Part shown: positions 26,559-36,136 of the stretch, piece after piece
How the letters are laid out: each line of letters opens with the position of its first letter
How positions within the stretch are numbered: the first letter of the stretch is position 1
Assembly: GCA_964372125.1 (NCBI GenBank)
Contig: CAYJPL010000011.1
Span: forward strand, 1-59,943
Direction: 5' to 3'
Source: Tannockella sp964372125
GTDB lineage: Bacteria; Bacillota_I; Bacilli_A; Erysipelotrichales; Coprobacillaceae
Length of the DNA stretch: 59,943 nucleotides
Position numbers and translations under genes: made by a program
The notes under the pieces: generated by a model
Databases searched by the model: none
What the model was told of the DNA's origin: nothing
Seen by the model: the letters and a program-made list of their open reading frames with translations, nothing else

Positions 26559-27713
26559 CTATACTAATTGAATTTGCTGACTGCTTATTATACGATCATC
26601 CTTTATTTCATTATGATAAGTAAACACGATGTCATCTGTATCTACCTTTTGTTGTAATTGAGAAAGTAAGTTTTGATAATCTATATTATCTTTTGTTGTT
26701 TTTTTACTATTATAAACAATTTCAAACTCGATACTTCCATCTGTATCTTTAAAGTGTATTGCAGGATTATTCTTTTTTTCTATTACAAGTGAATTCACTT
26801 GTATAATATTCATTATGTGTTTATATGTTTTTGTATTTATTTCTGCATCCATATTATGCAGGTCACATAGAAAATGAATATTTTTTCTTGCAAGAACAGC
26901 TTTTATATTTGAGGTTAAGACATTTATTTGTACTTTACTTAGCGTATCTATGTACATCATGATCGCATCATTTGCAGTATTTATGCCGTAACATTCTATT
27001 ACTTGTCTTATTAAAGCTAATTCACTTTCTTCTCTTTTAAAGTTATCTTGCTCTATTGTAGCTAAATTATAAAAGTACATATATACAACATAAAATGATC
27101 CTAACGAGAATGTAAATACTATTAAATGGTAAAAACTAAACCAAATTAAATCCAAATTATAATAGTAAGCAAAACTACTTACAGTTAGTAACCCTATTAA
27201 TGACAATTCTAATGTACTTAGTACCACTATATATTGTTGATGATTAACTAGTGCGCGTATTTTTCTTTTGGGACTAAACAAATCAAAAATAGCCAAGAAA
27301 ACAAACGCTAGCACATATGTAAATGTATTAATCAGTAAACTACTATTTGCATTAGTAAGTAATCCAAACATGTTTTGATTTGTAATCAAGGAATAAAATG
27401 CTAATACAATACCATGACAAACAATTACATGAAATACTACATTTGATGTTGCAAAAATCAACTGATTAAATGTACATCGTAATGTGGTAGCCAAAATCAA
27501 TAGAAGCAAAATATAGCCAAGTAAATAAACAATAGAGACGGGCACGGCCGCATATACTTGAAGCGGGATAATAAGGGATGAAAAAAACAAAACAAGTACA
27601 GTAAAAAAGCCTACTTTATGATGCCCTAAAACCTTATTCAAGTAAAGAATTGCAAAAATATTATAAGCTGACACTACCAACATTGACATAATCAATAGTA
27701 CGATTTCATTCAT
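26559..27713 (-). CDS. AgrC-like membrane protein with a degenerate kinase domain
   Basis: A 384-residue protein with about six to seven N-terminal membrane segments (residues 1-220) and a ~160-residue cytosolic domain. The topology is that of AgrC/ComD-type quorum-sensor kinases. The C-terminal region follows the outline of a GHKL ATPase (INTKTYKHIMNIIQVNSLVIE where the N-box would be). But the N-box Asn pair, the phosphoacceptor His motif and the G-box are not recognisable. It is probably a signalling pseudokinase or an unrelated sensor. It is cotranscribed with the sortase; no response regulator is adjacent. Confidence 0.6.
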   Translation of the reverse strand: MNEIVLLIMSMLVVSAYNIFAILYLNKVLGHHKVGFFTVLVLFFSSLIIPLQVYAAVPVSIVYLLGYILLLLILATTLRCTFNQLIFATSNVVFHVIVCHGIVLAFYSLITNQNMFGLLTNANSSLLINTFTYVLAFVFLAIFDLFSPKRKIRALVNHQQYIVVLSTLELSLIGLLTVSSFAYYYNLDLIWFSFYHLIVFTFSLGSFYVVYMYFYNLATIEQDNFKREESELALIRQVIECYGINTANDAIMMYIDTLSKVQINVLTSNIKAVLARKNIHFLCDLHNMDAEINTKTYKHIMNIIQVNSLVIEKKNNPAIHFKDTDGSIEFEIVYNSKKTTKDNIDYQNLLSQLQQKVDTDDIVFTYHNEIKDDRIISSQQIQLV

Positions 27714-27832
27714 TTTAAAAACCTTCTTTCAAAAACATAATCCATACAAACTACTACTCTATTCACTATTATTGTACTGCTTTAAAATACAGTGTCAACC
27801 GTTATGAAAAAAAACAATTAACAAAGGTGATT

Positions 27833-27997
27833 ATGATTCTATACTTTTGCCAGGACACGAAGTATTACACTGAAATAAAAACAGCAAAAAACTTTAGAAA
27901 AAATTAGTTTATTCCAATATTACGATTACTTACATATAAAGCAAGGTATATACGAATTGTTTATGACTATCATTATTTTCAAAACTTAAGAAAATGA
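27833..27997 (+). pseudogene. Possible remnant ORF broken by an in-frame TAG
   Basis: Translation gives 24 residues starting MILYFCQDTKYYTEI, a TAG at 27905-27907, then 29 residues in the same frame ending YDYHYFQNLRK before TGA. The unusual Tyr/Arg-rich composition looks like coding sequence, but I cannot name a family. It could also be chance. Confidence 0.3.
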
Positions 27998-28039
27998 ACA
28001 CTTCTACTCTTTGGTTTAGGATACCAATTTACAAAAAAT

Positions 28040-28072
28040 GAAAACAAATAACTAATCAATAGTTATTTGTCT
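28040..28072 (-). terminator. Intrinsic terminator of lepB
   Basis: Perfect ACAAATAACTA / TAGTTATTTGT hairpin followed by a T-rich tail on the minus strand. Confidence 0.8.
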
Positions 28073-28101
28073 TCATTCTTGACATATCACCTAGATTTCC
28101 T

Positions 28102-28611
28102 TTAAAACAAGTTTGATAAATCTATGATTACCTTTCCAATAATATCATCTTCAAAATCAAAATATCCAAGTTCTCTTGAATCCAAACTCGCATTACGATT
28201 ATCCCCCATTAAAAATACTTTTCCACTTGGAATAGTAAAAGAAATATCTTCATATAACATATCTTCATATATGTAACTTTCATCAACCATCGTTCCATTT
28301 CGATATAGAACATTATCAATTATTTCAATTTTATCACCTTCGACAGCGATTACTCGTTTTATGATGTGGGTTGACTCCTGACCATTATTGTAGATTGCAA
28401 CAACCAGATCGTTGACTTCTGGAGATCCTTGCTTATAGAAAACTTTTTCTATGATTACAATATCACCATCTTGATACGTTGGTTCCATTGAGATACCGTT
28501 AACACTAGAGACTTGGAAGAAAAACAAAATCCCATAAGTTAGTACTAAGGTAACAACAATAACACGTATATATTCAAATATGATTTTTTTTGTTTGTTTA
28601 TTTTTTTCCAT
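28102..28611 (-). CDS. lepB: Signal peptidase I
   Basis: This 169-residue membrane protease removes signal peptides from exported proteins. It has one N-terminal membrane segment (about 14-33). The catalytic Ser41 is in GISMEPTYQDGD and Lys86 in KRVIAVEGD, and the MGDNRNASLDSRELG box lies near the C-terminus. I chose the ATG at 28611, which has AAGGTGG 5 bases upstream; a GTG three codons earlier sits within that ribosome site. Confidence 0.95.
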   Translation of the reverse strand: MEKNKQTKKIIFEYIRVIVVTLVLTYGILFFFQVSSVNGISMEPTYQDGDIVIIEKVFYKQGSPEVNDLVVAIYNNGQESTHIIKRVIAVEGDKIEIIDNVLYRNGTMVDESYIYEDMLYEDISFTIPSGKVFLMGDNRNASLDSRELGYFDFEDDIIGKVIIDLSNLF

Positions 28612-28736
28612 AATTTCCACCTTTTACTAAGTATATCATGTATTTAAGTTAATTACATATTTAATTATATTTGTATTGTATTTATTCACATTTCCCCTTA
28701 GAGTTACCTAATATATTTCTTAACAATCAATGTACT

Positions 28737-28774
28737 AAAAAAAGAAGACTACATACCTAGTATGCTGTCTTCTA
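28737..28774 (-). terminator. Terminator overlapping the end of apeB
   Basis: AGAAGACTACATAC pairs with GTATGCTGTCTTCT (two mismatches) and a T run follows on the minus strand. The stem includes the last codons of the aminopeptidase gene. Confidence 0.8.
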
Positions 28775-30026
28775 TTACTATTGTATTATTGTAAAAATAC
28801 GTTAGCGCTTTTATTAAACTATCCAAATCTTTACTACCTGCACTCTCCATACTTGAGTGCATTGCCCACTGGGCAAGGCCTATATCTACTGTATTTAGGG
28901 AAACATGACGATTTGCGATATTACCCAGTGTTGAACCGCCAGGTAAATTACTATGATTGTAATAATCTTGTGTAGCCACATCTGCCTCTTTACATATTTT
29001 TTTAAACACTGCATTTGAAATTGCATCTGTTGTATATTGTTGATTTGAATTATGTTTTATTACAATCCCAGCATTTACAATTGGCGCTCCACTTGGACTA
29101 TATAATTCTTTAAAGTTCGGGTGATATCCATGTGCATTATCTGCTGAAATCATAAATCCTTTTGCAATCATTGCATAATATTGCTCATCTGTTAAATCAT
29201 ATGCTGCTTTTATGCGTGACAATACATCTTGTAAGAAGCTAGAATCTGCTCCTTGTTTTGTACCACTTCCAACTTCTTCGTTATCGAAAAATAAACCCAT
29301 ATTTAATGATTCATCATTATTGCTATCCAATAATGACTTTACAATTGCATATGTACATTCTAAATTATCAATACGTGGTGCTAGTATGAATTCATTTTCT
29401 ATTCCCCAAAAACCACCTTTTTGATTATTATAAATAAATGTTTCCGTTGCAAGTACTTCACCTTTAATCGATAATTTATTTTGTAAATATTCTTCCATAT
29501 TAAAACTATCTCCAAGCCCGATAATAGGAAGCATCTCTTTTTGAATTGAAAGTTGTTTCCCTTCATTAGCTTGTCTATTTAAATGAATCGCTACATTTGG
29601 AATCACAAATGATAAATCATCTAATGAAAACAATTGACTCTTAATTCCGTTATCATCATAAACGATACGTCCTGCAAAAGATAATGGTCTATCAAACCAA
29701 GTTGATGCAATAAACCCACCATATCTTTCAACATCCACACGGATATGTCCAGTATCTATCATAGCTGGAGTGTTTTTCACTTTTAAACATGGTGAATCCG
29801 TGTGACTTGCACTAATTTGAATTGTTTTACATATATTAGGTGTTGTGAATGCAAATAGTGCCGATCCATTTCTGATTACAAAGTATTTTTTATTTCTTTC
29901 AAGTGACCATTCATTTGTTTCAAACAATTGTTCAAATCCATTTTCTAACAACATTTTTTTGATGTTTTCAACAGCATGAAATGCTGTTGGGGAATCATCA
30001 ATAAACTGTAATAACTCTTTATTCAT
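28749..30026 (-). CDS. apeB: M18 family aminopeptidase
   Basis: A 425-residue cytosolic zinc aminopeptidase that releases N-terminal, often acidic, residues. Metal ligands and the active site are visible in SASHTDSPCLKVK, FFDNEEVGSGTKQGADS, SADNAHGYHPN and GGSTLGNI. The length is normal for M18. It lies 3 bases after the HAD gene, so they are cotranscribed. Confidence 0.94.
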   Translation of the reverse strand: MNKELLQFIDDSPTAFHAVENIKKMLLENGFEQLFETNEWSLERNKKYFVIRNGSALFAFTTPNICKTIQISASHTDSPCLKVKNTPAMIDTGHIRVDVERYGGFIASTWFDRPLSFAGRIVYDDNGIKSQLFSLDDLSFVIPNVAIHLNRQANEGKQLSIQKEMLPIIGLGDSFNMEEYLQNKLSIKGEVLATETFIYNNQKGGFWGIENEFILAPRIDNLECTYAIVKSLLDSNNDESLNMGLFFDNEEVGSGTKQGADSSFLQDVLSRIKAAYDLTDEQYYAMIAKGFMISADNAHGYHPNFKELYSPSGAPIVNAGIVIKHNSNQQYTTDAISNAVFKKICKEADVATQDYYNHSNLPGGSTLGNIANRHVSLNTVDIGLAQWAMHSSMESAGSKDLDSLIKALTYFYNNTIVIEDSILGM

Positions 30027-30029
30027 ACA

Positions 30030-30881
30030 TTAATTTCCTTCTTCAATAATATTTATCTTAACTAAGTGTTTGTATATTCCATCTTTATCTGGATCTTCAA
30101 AAAAATCATCTGCAATATCTTTTAATTTTTGAGCACCAGCAACTGACACTACACCCATATTTGCATCACGAATCATTTCAAAATCATTCATACTATCACC
30201 ATACGCAATAGTTTCATTGATATCTCCACCAATATGGTCTAGGATTCTTGACATACCTTCACTTTTTGTACAATCTTTTAAGATAATTTCTCCATTAATA
30301 TAGTCATCTTCAGGATTTGAAAAGATTACTACATTAAATTCTTTTGCTAAATATTTTACACAATCATAAAAGGCAATCTTATCTTCACTTAGAAAACAAA
30401 GCTTAGTAACCTTTGTGGTACTAATATCAAATTCACGAATTGGTAGACGAATTTCACTCTTACTTCTTTCTTCCAACAACCTTGCTAATTCAAAATTATC
30501 TCCACTATGTTTTTTAGTCATCATTTTAATGAAGAAATCCATAATTCCAGGTGATTGATATAATGCATCTTTTGTTTCTAAACTAAGTAGTACTTTCTTG
30601 TTTGTAAAGAGTAGTAATACCTGTGAAAGCAAATTTTGACTAATATAATTTTCAAATATATACTCCCCTCCTACTTCTACAAATGCACCTGCTGATGAAA
30701 TAACCCCATCAAATCCAATATCTAAAATATTAGGAGTAATTGATGTAGGTGCTCTACCTGTACATACAAATACTTTATGTCCTTTTTCTCTTGCTTTAAT
30801 TATCGCTTCTCTATTTTTTTTCGTTACTGCTTTATCATGACCAACTAATGTTCCATCAATATCAAAAAATAAATATTTCAT
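30030..30881 (-). CDS. Cof-type HAD-superfamily hydrolase
   Basis: A 283-residue HAD phosphatase with FFDIDGTLVGHDK (motif I), VCTGRAP (motif II) and IAYGDSMNDFEMI (motif IV), and a C2-type cap. The substrate is unknown. It lies 10 bases downstream of the nucleoside phosphorylase and 3 upstream of apeB, suggesting a salvage role such as sugar-phosphate dephosphorylation; that is inference. Confidence 0.9.
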   Translation of the reverse strand: MKYLFFDIDGTLVGHDKAVTKKNREAIIKAREKGHKVFVCTGRAPTSITPNILDIGFDGVISSAGAFVEVGGEYIFENYISQNLLSQVLLLFTNKKVLLSLETKDALYQSPGIMDFFIKMMTKKHSGDNFELARLLEERSKSEIRLPIREFDISTTKVTKLCFLSEDKIAFYDCVKYLAKEFNVVIFSNPEDDYINGEIILKDCTKSEGMSRILDHIGGDINETIAYGDSMNDFEMIRDANMGVVSVAGAQKLKDIADDFFEDPDKDGIYKHLVKINIIEEGN

Positions 30882-30891
30882 ATTCTTCCCT

Positions 30892-32193
30892 CTATTCTAC
30901 AATTTCATCTATTAAAACTGGCTTTCTAACAATATCATCTACAATTATAAAGGCATCTAATGTTTCTTGTAATAATTCTTTTTCGACTTCACTATTAGCA
31001 TGAAGTATACAAAGTGTTTGTCCTTTTACAACAACATCTCCAATTTTGTTTTTAAGAATAACACCAACACTATGATCAATTGTATCTGCTTTGGTAAGTC
31101 TTCCACCGCCCAATTTCATACTAACAACACCTAGTTTATCAGCAATTACTGATTTAATATATCCATCTTTGTTTGCAATAACTGGTACCGCTAGTTTAGT
31201 ACTAGGAAACTTATTTGTATCATCAATATATGTAGCATCTCCTGATTGATACTCTACCATTTCGCGTAATTTTTGTAGTGCTAAACCACTATCAATTCCC
31301 TCTTGCAACAGTACTCTTGCTTCATTTAAGTTTGTAACAATACCTGCTTGTAATAACATTTGACTACCTGCTATCATACATAATTCAAGTAAGTCATCAG
31401 GACCATTACCTTTTAGCGTATCAATTGCTTCAATAACCTCTAGTGAATTACCTATTGCCATCCCTAGTGGTTGAGTCATATTTGAAATTGTTGCACAAGT
31501 ACTTTTATTAAAAGACTTTCCAATTTCTATCATTGTCTTTGCAAGATGTTTTGCGCTTTCTTGATCTTTCATAAACGCTCCATCACCATACTTTACATCT
31601 AGAAGTATTGCATCGCTTCCTGATGCAAGCTTTTTAGACATAATTGACGCAGCTATCAACGGTATACAGTCTACTGTTGATGTAACATCACGTAAGGCAT
31701 ACATTTTTTTATCTGCAGGTACCAAGTTTGGACTTTGTCCAATAATTGCTAGCCCAATTTCTTGGACTTGTTTAATAAAAGACTCTTGATCAATTTCTAT
31801 TTGAAATCCCGGGATTGCTTCTAGTTTATCTAGTGTCCCACCAGTATGACCCAATCCTCTACCTGACATCTTTGCAACTTTCGCACCAGCTGCACTAACC
31901 ATCGGTCCTAGAACAAGTGATACTTTATCTCCAACACCACCAGTTGAATGCTTATCAACCTTAATTCCATCAATCATAGAAAGGTCAATAACATCCCCGC
32001 TATGTAACATTTCCTTTGTAAGCACCGCCGTCTCTTCTGCATCTAATCCCTGAAAGCATATTGCCATCAATAATGCTGACATTTGATAATCAGGTATCTC
32101 ATCACTACTATATCCTTTAATAACATAAGCTATTTCTTGTTGTGTTAATTTTTCATTATTTCGCTTTTTGGCGATAATATCTACCATACGCAT
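30892..32193 (-). CDS. pdp: Pyrimidine-nucleoside phosphorylase
   Basis: It cleaves uridine, thymidine or deoxyuridine with phosphate to base and (deoxy)ribose 1-phosphate. The family signature SGRGLGHTGGTLDKLE is intact. KVDKHSTGGVGDKVSL supplies the phosphate site and the C-terminal domain (GGGRLTKADTID) is present. I favour the ATG at 32193 (433 residues): GGAGG is 9 bases upstream, but only 3 from the first ATG. It is first in the pdp-HAD-apeB unit. Confidence 0.95.
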   Translation of the reverse strand: MRMVDIIAKKRNNEKLTQQEIAYVIKGYSSDEIPDYQMSALLMAICFQGLDAEETAVLTKEMLHSGDVIDLSMIDGIKVDKHSTGGVGDKVSLVLGPMVSAAGAKVAKMSGRGLGHTGGTLDKLEAIPGFQIEIDQESFIKQVQEIGLAIIGQSPNLVPADKKMYALRDVTSTVDCIPLIAASIMSKKLASGSDAILLDVKYGDGAFMKDQESAKHLAKTMIEIGKSFNKSTCATISNMTQPLGMAIGNSLEVIEAIDTLKGNGPDDLLELCMIAGSQMLLQAGIVTNLNEARVLLQEGIDSGLALQKLREMVEYQSGDATYIDDTNKFPSTKLAVPVIANKDGYIKSVIADKLGVVSMKLGGGRLTKADTIDHSVGVILKNKIGDVVVKGQTLCILHANSEVEKELLQETLDAFIIVDDIVRKPVLIDEIVE

Positions 32194-32237
32194 ATACATG
32201 CACCTCCAATATAAACCTATTGTACTACAATCTAATA

Positions 32238-32266
32238 AAAAAAATAAGGAAAAACTCCTTATTTAT
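32238..32266 (-). terminator. Intrinsic terminator of fmt
   Basis: AAATAAGGA / TCCTTATTT hairpin followed by eight T on the minus strand, overlapping the fmt stop codon. It separates fmt from the pdp unit. Confidence 0.85.
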
Positions 32267-33216
32267 TCAAACATTGTATTGATTTCAAAAATATTTTTAC
32301 CATGCAAATAATCAGCCACAAGCATTCGTTTTTTTCCTTCTAATTGGAAATCAGTAATAATGTAGATTCCATCAAGACATTTTATTGCTATACCATCTTT
32401 AAACACCTTTACAATTTGTCCAGGTAATGCATCTTTATGATGTGTGCTAGCATGCTGACAATTGTGAATGTGTCCCTGCCATACTTTAACTGTCTTTCCT
32501 AAATATGTCGTATAGCTCCCTGGCCATGGATTTAACCCACGCACCTTATTAGCAACATCTTCAACAGTATTATTAAAAGAAATTTTTTCATCTTCTCTTT
32601 TTATAATAGAAGCGTATGTAACTTGCGCTTCATCTTGAACAATTGATTCATTAGTACCATCTATGATTGATGGCAACGTATCAATTAATAAATCAGCACC
32701 AACATCTGATAATAATTCGTATAATACTCCCGTATTATATTCCGGTAAAATCTCTACTTCTCGTTGACTTATGATATTACCAGCATCCATTTTCTTAACC
32801 ATATACATGATTGTTACTCCAGTTTTTTTGTTTCCTTCCATAATTGCATAGTGTACTGGGGCACCACCGCGATATTGCGGCAATAATGATGCATGTACAT
32901 TTATTGCACCAATTTTCGCACTGTTTAGCACAATCTCAGGTATAATTTGTCCATATGCTGCTGTAATAATAATATCAGCTTGTAAATCAATAATTGCCTG
33001 GTAATCTTCTTTTATTTTTGTTGGTTGAATTACCGTTAGATCATGTTTCAATGCCACTTCTTTTACTTCGGGCATTTTTAATTCTTTTTTTCTTCCAACT
33101 AATCTATCTGGTTGGGTAACTACTCCAATAATGTTGTATTTATTTTCTATTAATTTTTCTAAAACAGCACTTGAAAATGTTGCTGTTCCCATAAATAGTA
33201 TTCTTGTATCTTTCAT
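32263..33216 (-). CDS. fmt: Methionyl-tRNA formyltransferase
   Basis: It formylates initiator Met-tRNA using 10-formyl-THF. The 317-residue protein has the N-terminal formyltransferase domain with INVHASLLPQYRGGAP (catalytic Asn and His) and a YMVKKMDAG-type segment with the catalytic Asp. RGLNPWPGSYT opens the C-terminal OB-fold domain. Length is normal. Its usual partner def is not adjacent here; it seems to be transcribed alone. Confidence 0.96.
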   Translation of the reverse strand: MKDTRILFMGTATFSSAVLEKLIENKYNIIGVVTQPDRLVGRKKELKMPEVKEVALKHDLTVIQPTKIKEDYQAIIDLQADIIITAAYGQIIPEIVLNSAKIGAINVHASLLPQYRGGAPVHYAIMEGNKKTGVTIMYMVKKMDAGNIISQREVEILPEYNTGVLYELLSDVGADLLIDTLPSIIDGTNESIVQDEAQVTYASIIKREDEKISFNNTVEDVANKVRGLNPWPGSYTTYLGKTVKVWQGHIHNCQHASTHHKDALPGQIVKVFKDGIAIKCLDGIYIITDFQLEGKKRMLVADYLHGKNIFEINTMFE

Positions 33217-33295
33217 TCCTGCACCTACCTTCTTGTATATTATACCAACATCAAAGTAAAATGAGAAATAAATAATACATATGTTACCATATTAT

Positions 33296-33323
33296 TTGCC
33301 ACCCCCCCTTAGATTGATATAAT
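33296..33323 (+). promoter_or_regulatory. Promoter of the 33367 membrane gene
   Basis: TTGCCA (33296-33301), 16 bases including seven C, TATAAT (33318-33323). Confidence 0.65.
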
Positions 33324-33366
33324 TAAAGTATAAAAGTTGATATCTTTAGTGAAAGGAGTATCATAT

Positions 33367-33729
33367 ATGAATAAATCAAAAAAACTTAGTACAAATATAG
33401 TTGCCCTAGCAATCGTTGTTGCCGCTATTATCGCACTATATTCATCATTAACCAAGGACACTAATAATCTTGACTTAGTGATTATCATTGGCACCGTTGT
33501 CTTTGGTGCCATCAATTTAATATTACAATTATATATAACAAAAAAATATGACATGCAAAATACAATGTATGTTCAAATAACCAACAATAAGTTTCACCGA
33601 AGTATATTTCTTATATTAATGATTAGCGGAATTGTTATCACTGTACTTACAACAAACTTTGTACCGTTATTGATTATATTAATAATTACATCATTAATTG
33701 ATAAATTACTATTTCTTAAACATCAATAG
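33367..33729 (+). CDS. Small four-helix membrane protein of unknown function
   Basis: I do not recognise a family. From the ATG at 33367, which has GAAAGGAG 7 bases upstream, the product is 120 residues. Hydrophobic segments lie at about 9-27, 36-55, 75-92 and 94-113. Short charged loops, including KKYDMQN and ITNNKFHR, separate them. It is a single-gene plus-strand unit between fmt and rpsT with its own promoter and terminator. Confidence 0.75.
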   Translation: MNKSKKLSTNIVALAIVVAAIIALYSSLTKDTNNLDLVIIIGTVVFGAINLILQLYITKKYDMQNTMYVQITNNKFHRSIFLILMISGIVITVLTTNFVPLLIILIITSLIDKLLFLKHQ

Positions 33730-33796
33730 TAATAGTTTTACAGTTATAAAAATCTAAAAATACCATACTATTCAAACTACATGTATCGTCATTATT

Positions 33797-33830
33797 ATAA
33801 GCACACATAACTGTGTGCTTATTTTATTTT
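33797..33830 (+). terminator. Intrinsic terminator after the 33367 gene
   Basis: AAGCACACA / TGTGTGCTT hairpin with a TAAC loop followed by a T-rich tail. Confidence 0.88.
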
Positions 33831-33954
33831 GAATATCAGCTCTTATTTATGTACTATTTTGATAATTGTTATCCCCAAAATAGTGTATTAAAATTCGTAC
33901 AATTCGTATTGTGTACAGTCTTTTTTCTTTTTATTATATAATTTAAAAAAAAGT

Positions 33955-33983
33955 TTGCATTTAATGCTTCTTTTTTATATAAT
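33955..33983 (+). promoter_or_regulatory. rpsT promoter
   Basis: TTGCAT (33955-33960), 17 bases, TATAAT (33978-33983), about 33 bases ahead of the rpsT start codon. Confidence 0.85.
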
Positions 33984-34016
33984 GTAAAGGCAAGAAACAA
34001 AGTGAGGTGAAAAATC

Positions 34017-34277
34017 ATGGCAAATATGAAACAACAAATTAAACGTTATAAAAATGACAATGCAAAAAGAGCGCAAAATGCTTCTGTTAAATCTGCATTA
34101 AAAACAGCTATCAAAAAAGTACTGACTGCAGTTGAAGCTGGAAATAAAGAAGAAGCTGTTGCAGCATACAATGTAGCTGCTGCTAAAATAGATGCTTCTG
34201 TAACAAAAGGAATTAACCACAAAAACTACGCTAGTAGACAAAAGTCAAGATTAGCAAAATTAGTGAACTCTATCTAA
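34017..34277 (+). CDS. rpsT: 30S ribosomal protein S20
   Basis: An 86-residue, Lys/Ala-rich helical protein that binds 16S rRNA. Family features: MANMKQQIKRYKNDNAKRAQ-type N-terminus, the TAIKKVLTAVE helix, and KGINHKNYASRQKSRL near the C-terminus. AGGTG precedes the ATG. It is transcribed alone between a promoter and a terminator. Confidence 0.97.
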   Translation: MANMKQQIKRYKNDNAKRAQNASVKSALKTAIKKVLTAVEAGNKEEAVAAYNVAAAKIDASVTKGINHKNYASRQKSRLAKLVNSI

Positions 34278-34298
34278 TATGATAGAGTTTTTATTTTA
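34267..34298 (+). terminator. Intrinsic terminator of rpsT
   Basis: AACTCTATC / GATAGAGTT hairpin followed by a T-rich tail; the 5' arm includes the last rpsT codons. Confidence 0.88.
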
Positions 34299-34354
34299 TC
34301 GTGTGATAATATTTTTAAATTGTGTATAATATAAATACGACAAGGAGATATTAT

Positions 34355-36124
34355 ATGGATAGAAATAAAATCGATGAAATCTATACATGGGATTTATCAA
34401 CAATTTATAAATCAGATGAAGCATTTTACAATGATATAGATAGTGTGCAAGAATTACTAAATACCTTACTTACGTATCAAGGCAAAATTACAAGTGATAT
34501 TGATACCTTTACAGCATTTTTTAAAGATAAAGAACAATTGGAACGCGTACTTAATAAACTGTATTGTTTTTGTCATTTACACTGTGATGTTGAACCAAAC
34601 AATCAAGTCTATCAAACAATGTTTGCGACAGTTCAAGGTATCGTTGAAAAAGTCACAAGTAAGCTATCATTTATCGATAATGAAATATGTAAAAATGAAA
34701 GCAAAGTACTAGAATATTTAGCGTATCCTCATTTGCAAGTATACGAGTACACAATTAAATCACTGTTAAAAAGCAAAGAGCATCTTTTAAATGATGAACA
34801 AGAAGAACTACTTGCAAAAGTGGACAGTATTAGTCACATAAGTCATCAAGCTTTTGATGCAATGCGCCTAGAATATCAAGATGTAACTATAAATGGTAAA
34901 AATGAACCACTCAATAGTGCAACATTGACTAAGTATCTAAAAAACACAGATCGTAGTATTCGTAAACTTGCTTACACAAACTTTTTTAAAGAGTATAAAA
35001 GATTCGAAAATGTATTTGCAACTACCTTAGCAGGCAATATGAAAAAAGATGCATTTTATAGTGAAGTACGTAAATTTAGTACTCCACTGGAAGCAAGCGT
35101 GTTTGATGATGATGTTCCTAGTGATCTATTCTTTAAAGTACTAGAACATGCAAATAATACATATCGCCATCTATTCCATGAATATAATCTATTTAAAAAA
35201 GAAGTTTTAAAATATGATGAATTGTATAATTATGATTTATCAGTACCACTAGTTTCTAAAATTGACAAAAAATATACTGTTGAAGAATCTTTTGAAATCA
35301 TCATTGAAGCACTAAAACCATTTGGTGAAAAGTATATTAATGTTATAAAAAAAGCACGTGATGAAAGATGGATTGATTACTATCCTTCAAAGGCAAAAAG
35401 AATTGGTGCATATTCAAGTGGCACGTATGATACAAACCCATTTATTTTGATGAACTTTATAGGAGATTATCAATCATTGTCAACATTAATGCATGAATTA
35501 GGACATAGCGTGCATTCATATATGTCACACCAAAAACAAGATTACGTTAATGCAAATTACCGAATCTTTGTAGCTGAAGTTGCATCAACAGTAAATGAAA
35601 CATTATTAATTAATCACATGATTGAAAATGCAACTAACAATCAAGAAAAAGCATACTTTATTTATGAACAACTTGAAAACTGTGTCGGTCTTTTATTCCG
35701 TCAACCAATGTTTGGGCAGTTTGAATATGAGTTGCATCAACTTGCTAATAATAAAGAGGCCATGTCTTCTAAAGTAATTACAGACATTTATAAAAAAATA
35801 AATGCAGAATATTATGGAAAAGATGTTATATTAGATGACTTAGTCGGACATTCGTGTTATTATGTACCACACTTTTACTATAATTTCTATGTCTACAAAT
35901 ATACAGTAGGTATGACAGTAGCTTTAGCTATATCAAAACGTATCTTACAAGGCGATAAAGAACAAGTAGAAAAATATCTAGCATTCCTTGAATCTGGTGG
36001 CAGTGCGTCTCCAATTGATTTATTAAAAAATGCAGGAGTTAATCCACTTAGTGATGAAATATATCATGATGCATTTGCATATTTTGAGGAATTGTTAAGT
36101 AGTGCAAAAAAAATTATTAAATAA
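34355..36124 (+). CDS. pepF: Oligoendopeptidase F (M3 family)
   Basis: A cytosolic zinc metallopeptidase that cleaves short peptides. HELGH (residues 380-384) is the zinc motif, with the third ligand expected in the FVAEVASTVNE segment about 25 residues on. The N-terminal helical domain and the C-terminal LLKNAGVNPLS segment are typical. I start it at 34355 (589 residues), where AGGAG is 7 bases upstream; the longer reading has no ribosome site. ispG follows after 12 bases, so the two are probably cotranscribed. Confidence 0.94.
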   Translation: MDRNKIDEIYTWDLSTIYKSDEAFYNDIDSVQELLNTLLTYQGKITSDIDTFTAFFKDKEQLERVLNKLYCFCHLHCDVEPNNQVYQTMFATVQGIVEKVTSKLSFIDNEICKNESKVLEYLAYPHLQVYEYTIKSLLKSKEHLLNDEQEELLAKVDSISHISHQAFDAMRLEYQDVTINGKNEPLNSATLTKYLKNTDRSIRKLAYTNFFKEYKRFENVFATTLAGNMKKDAFYSEVRKFSTPLEASVFDDDVPSDLFFKVLEHANNTYRHLFHEYNLFKKEVLKYDELYNYDLSVPLVSKIDKKYTVEESFEIIIEALKPFGEKYINVIKKARDERWIDYYPSKAKRIGAYSSGTYDTNPFILMNFIGDYQSLSTLMHELGHSVHSYMSHQKQDYVNANYRIFVAEVASTVNETLLINHMIENATNNQEKAYFIYEQLENCVGLLFRQPMFGQFEYELHQLANNKEAMSSKVITDIYKKINAEYYGKDVILDDLVGHSCYYVPHFYYNFYVYKYTVGMTVALAISKRILQGDKEQVEKYLAFLESGGSASPIDLLKNAGVNPLSDEIYHDAFAYFEELLSSAKKIIK

Positions 36125-36136
36125 TGAGGTAAAACT

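Larger units (their letters stand above)
27714..28101. other. 388-base gap with a possible gene remnant
   Basis: No intact gene is visible between the kinase-like gene and the lepB terminator. On the plus strand 27833-27997 reads as two short open segments in one frame divided by a TAG. The first starts at an ATG behind AAAGGTG. See the separate pseudogene entry. Confidence 0.5.
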
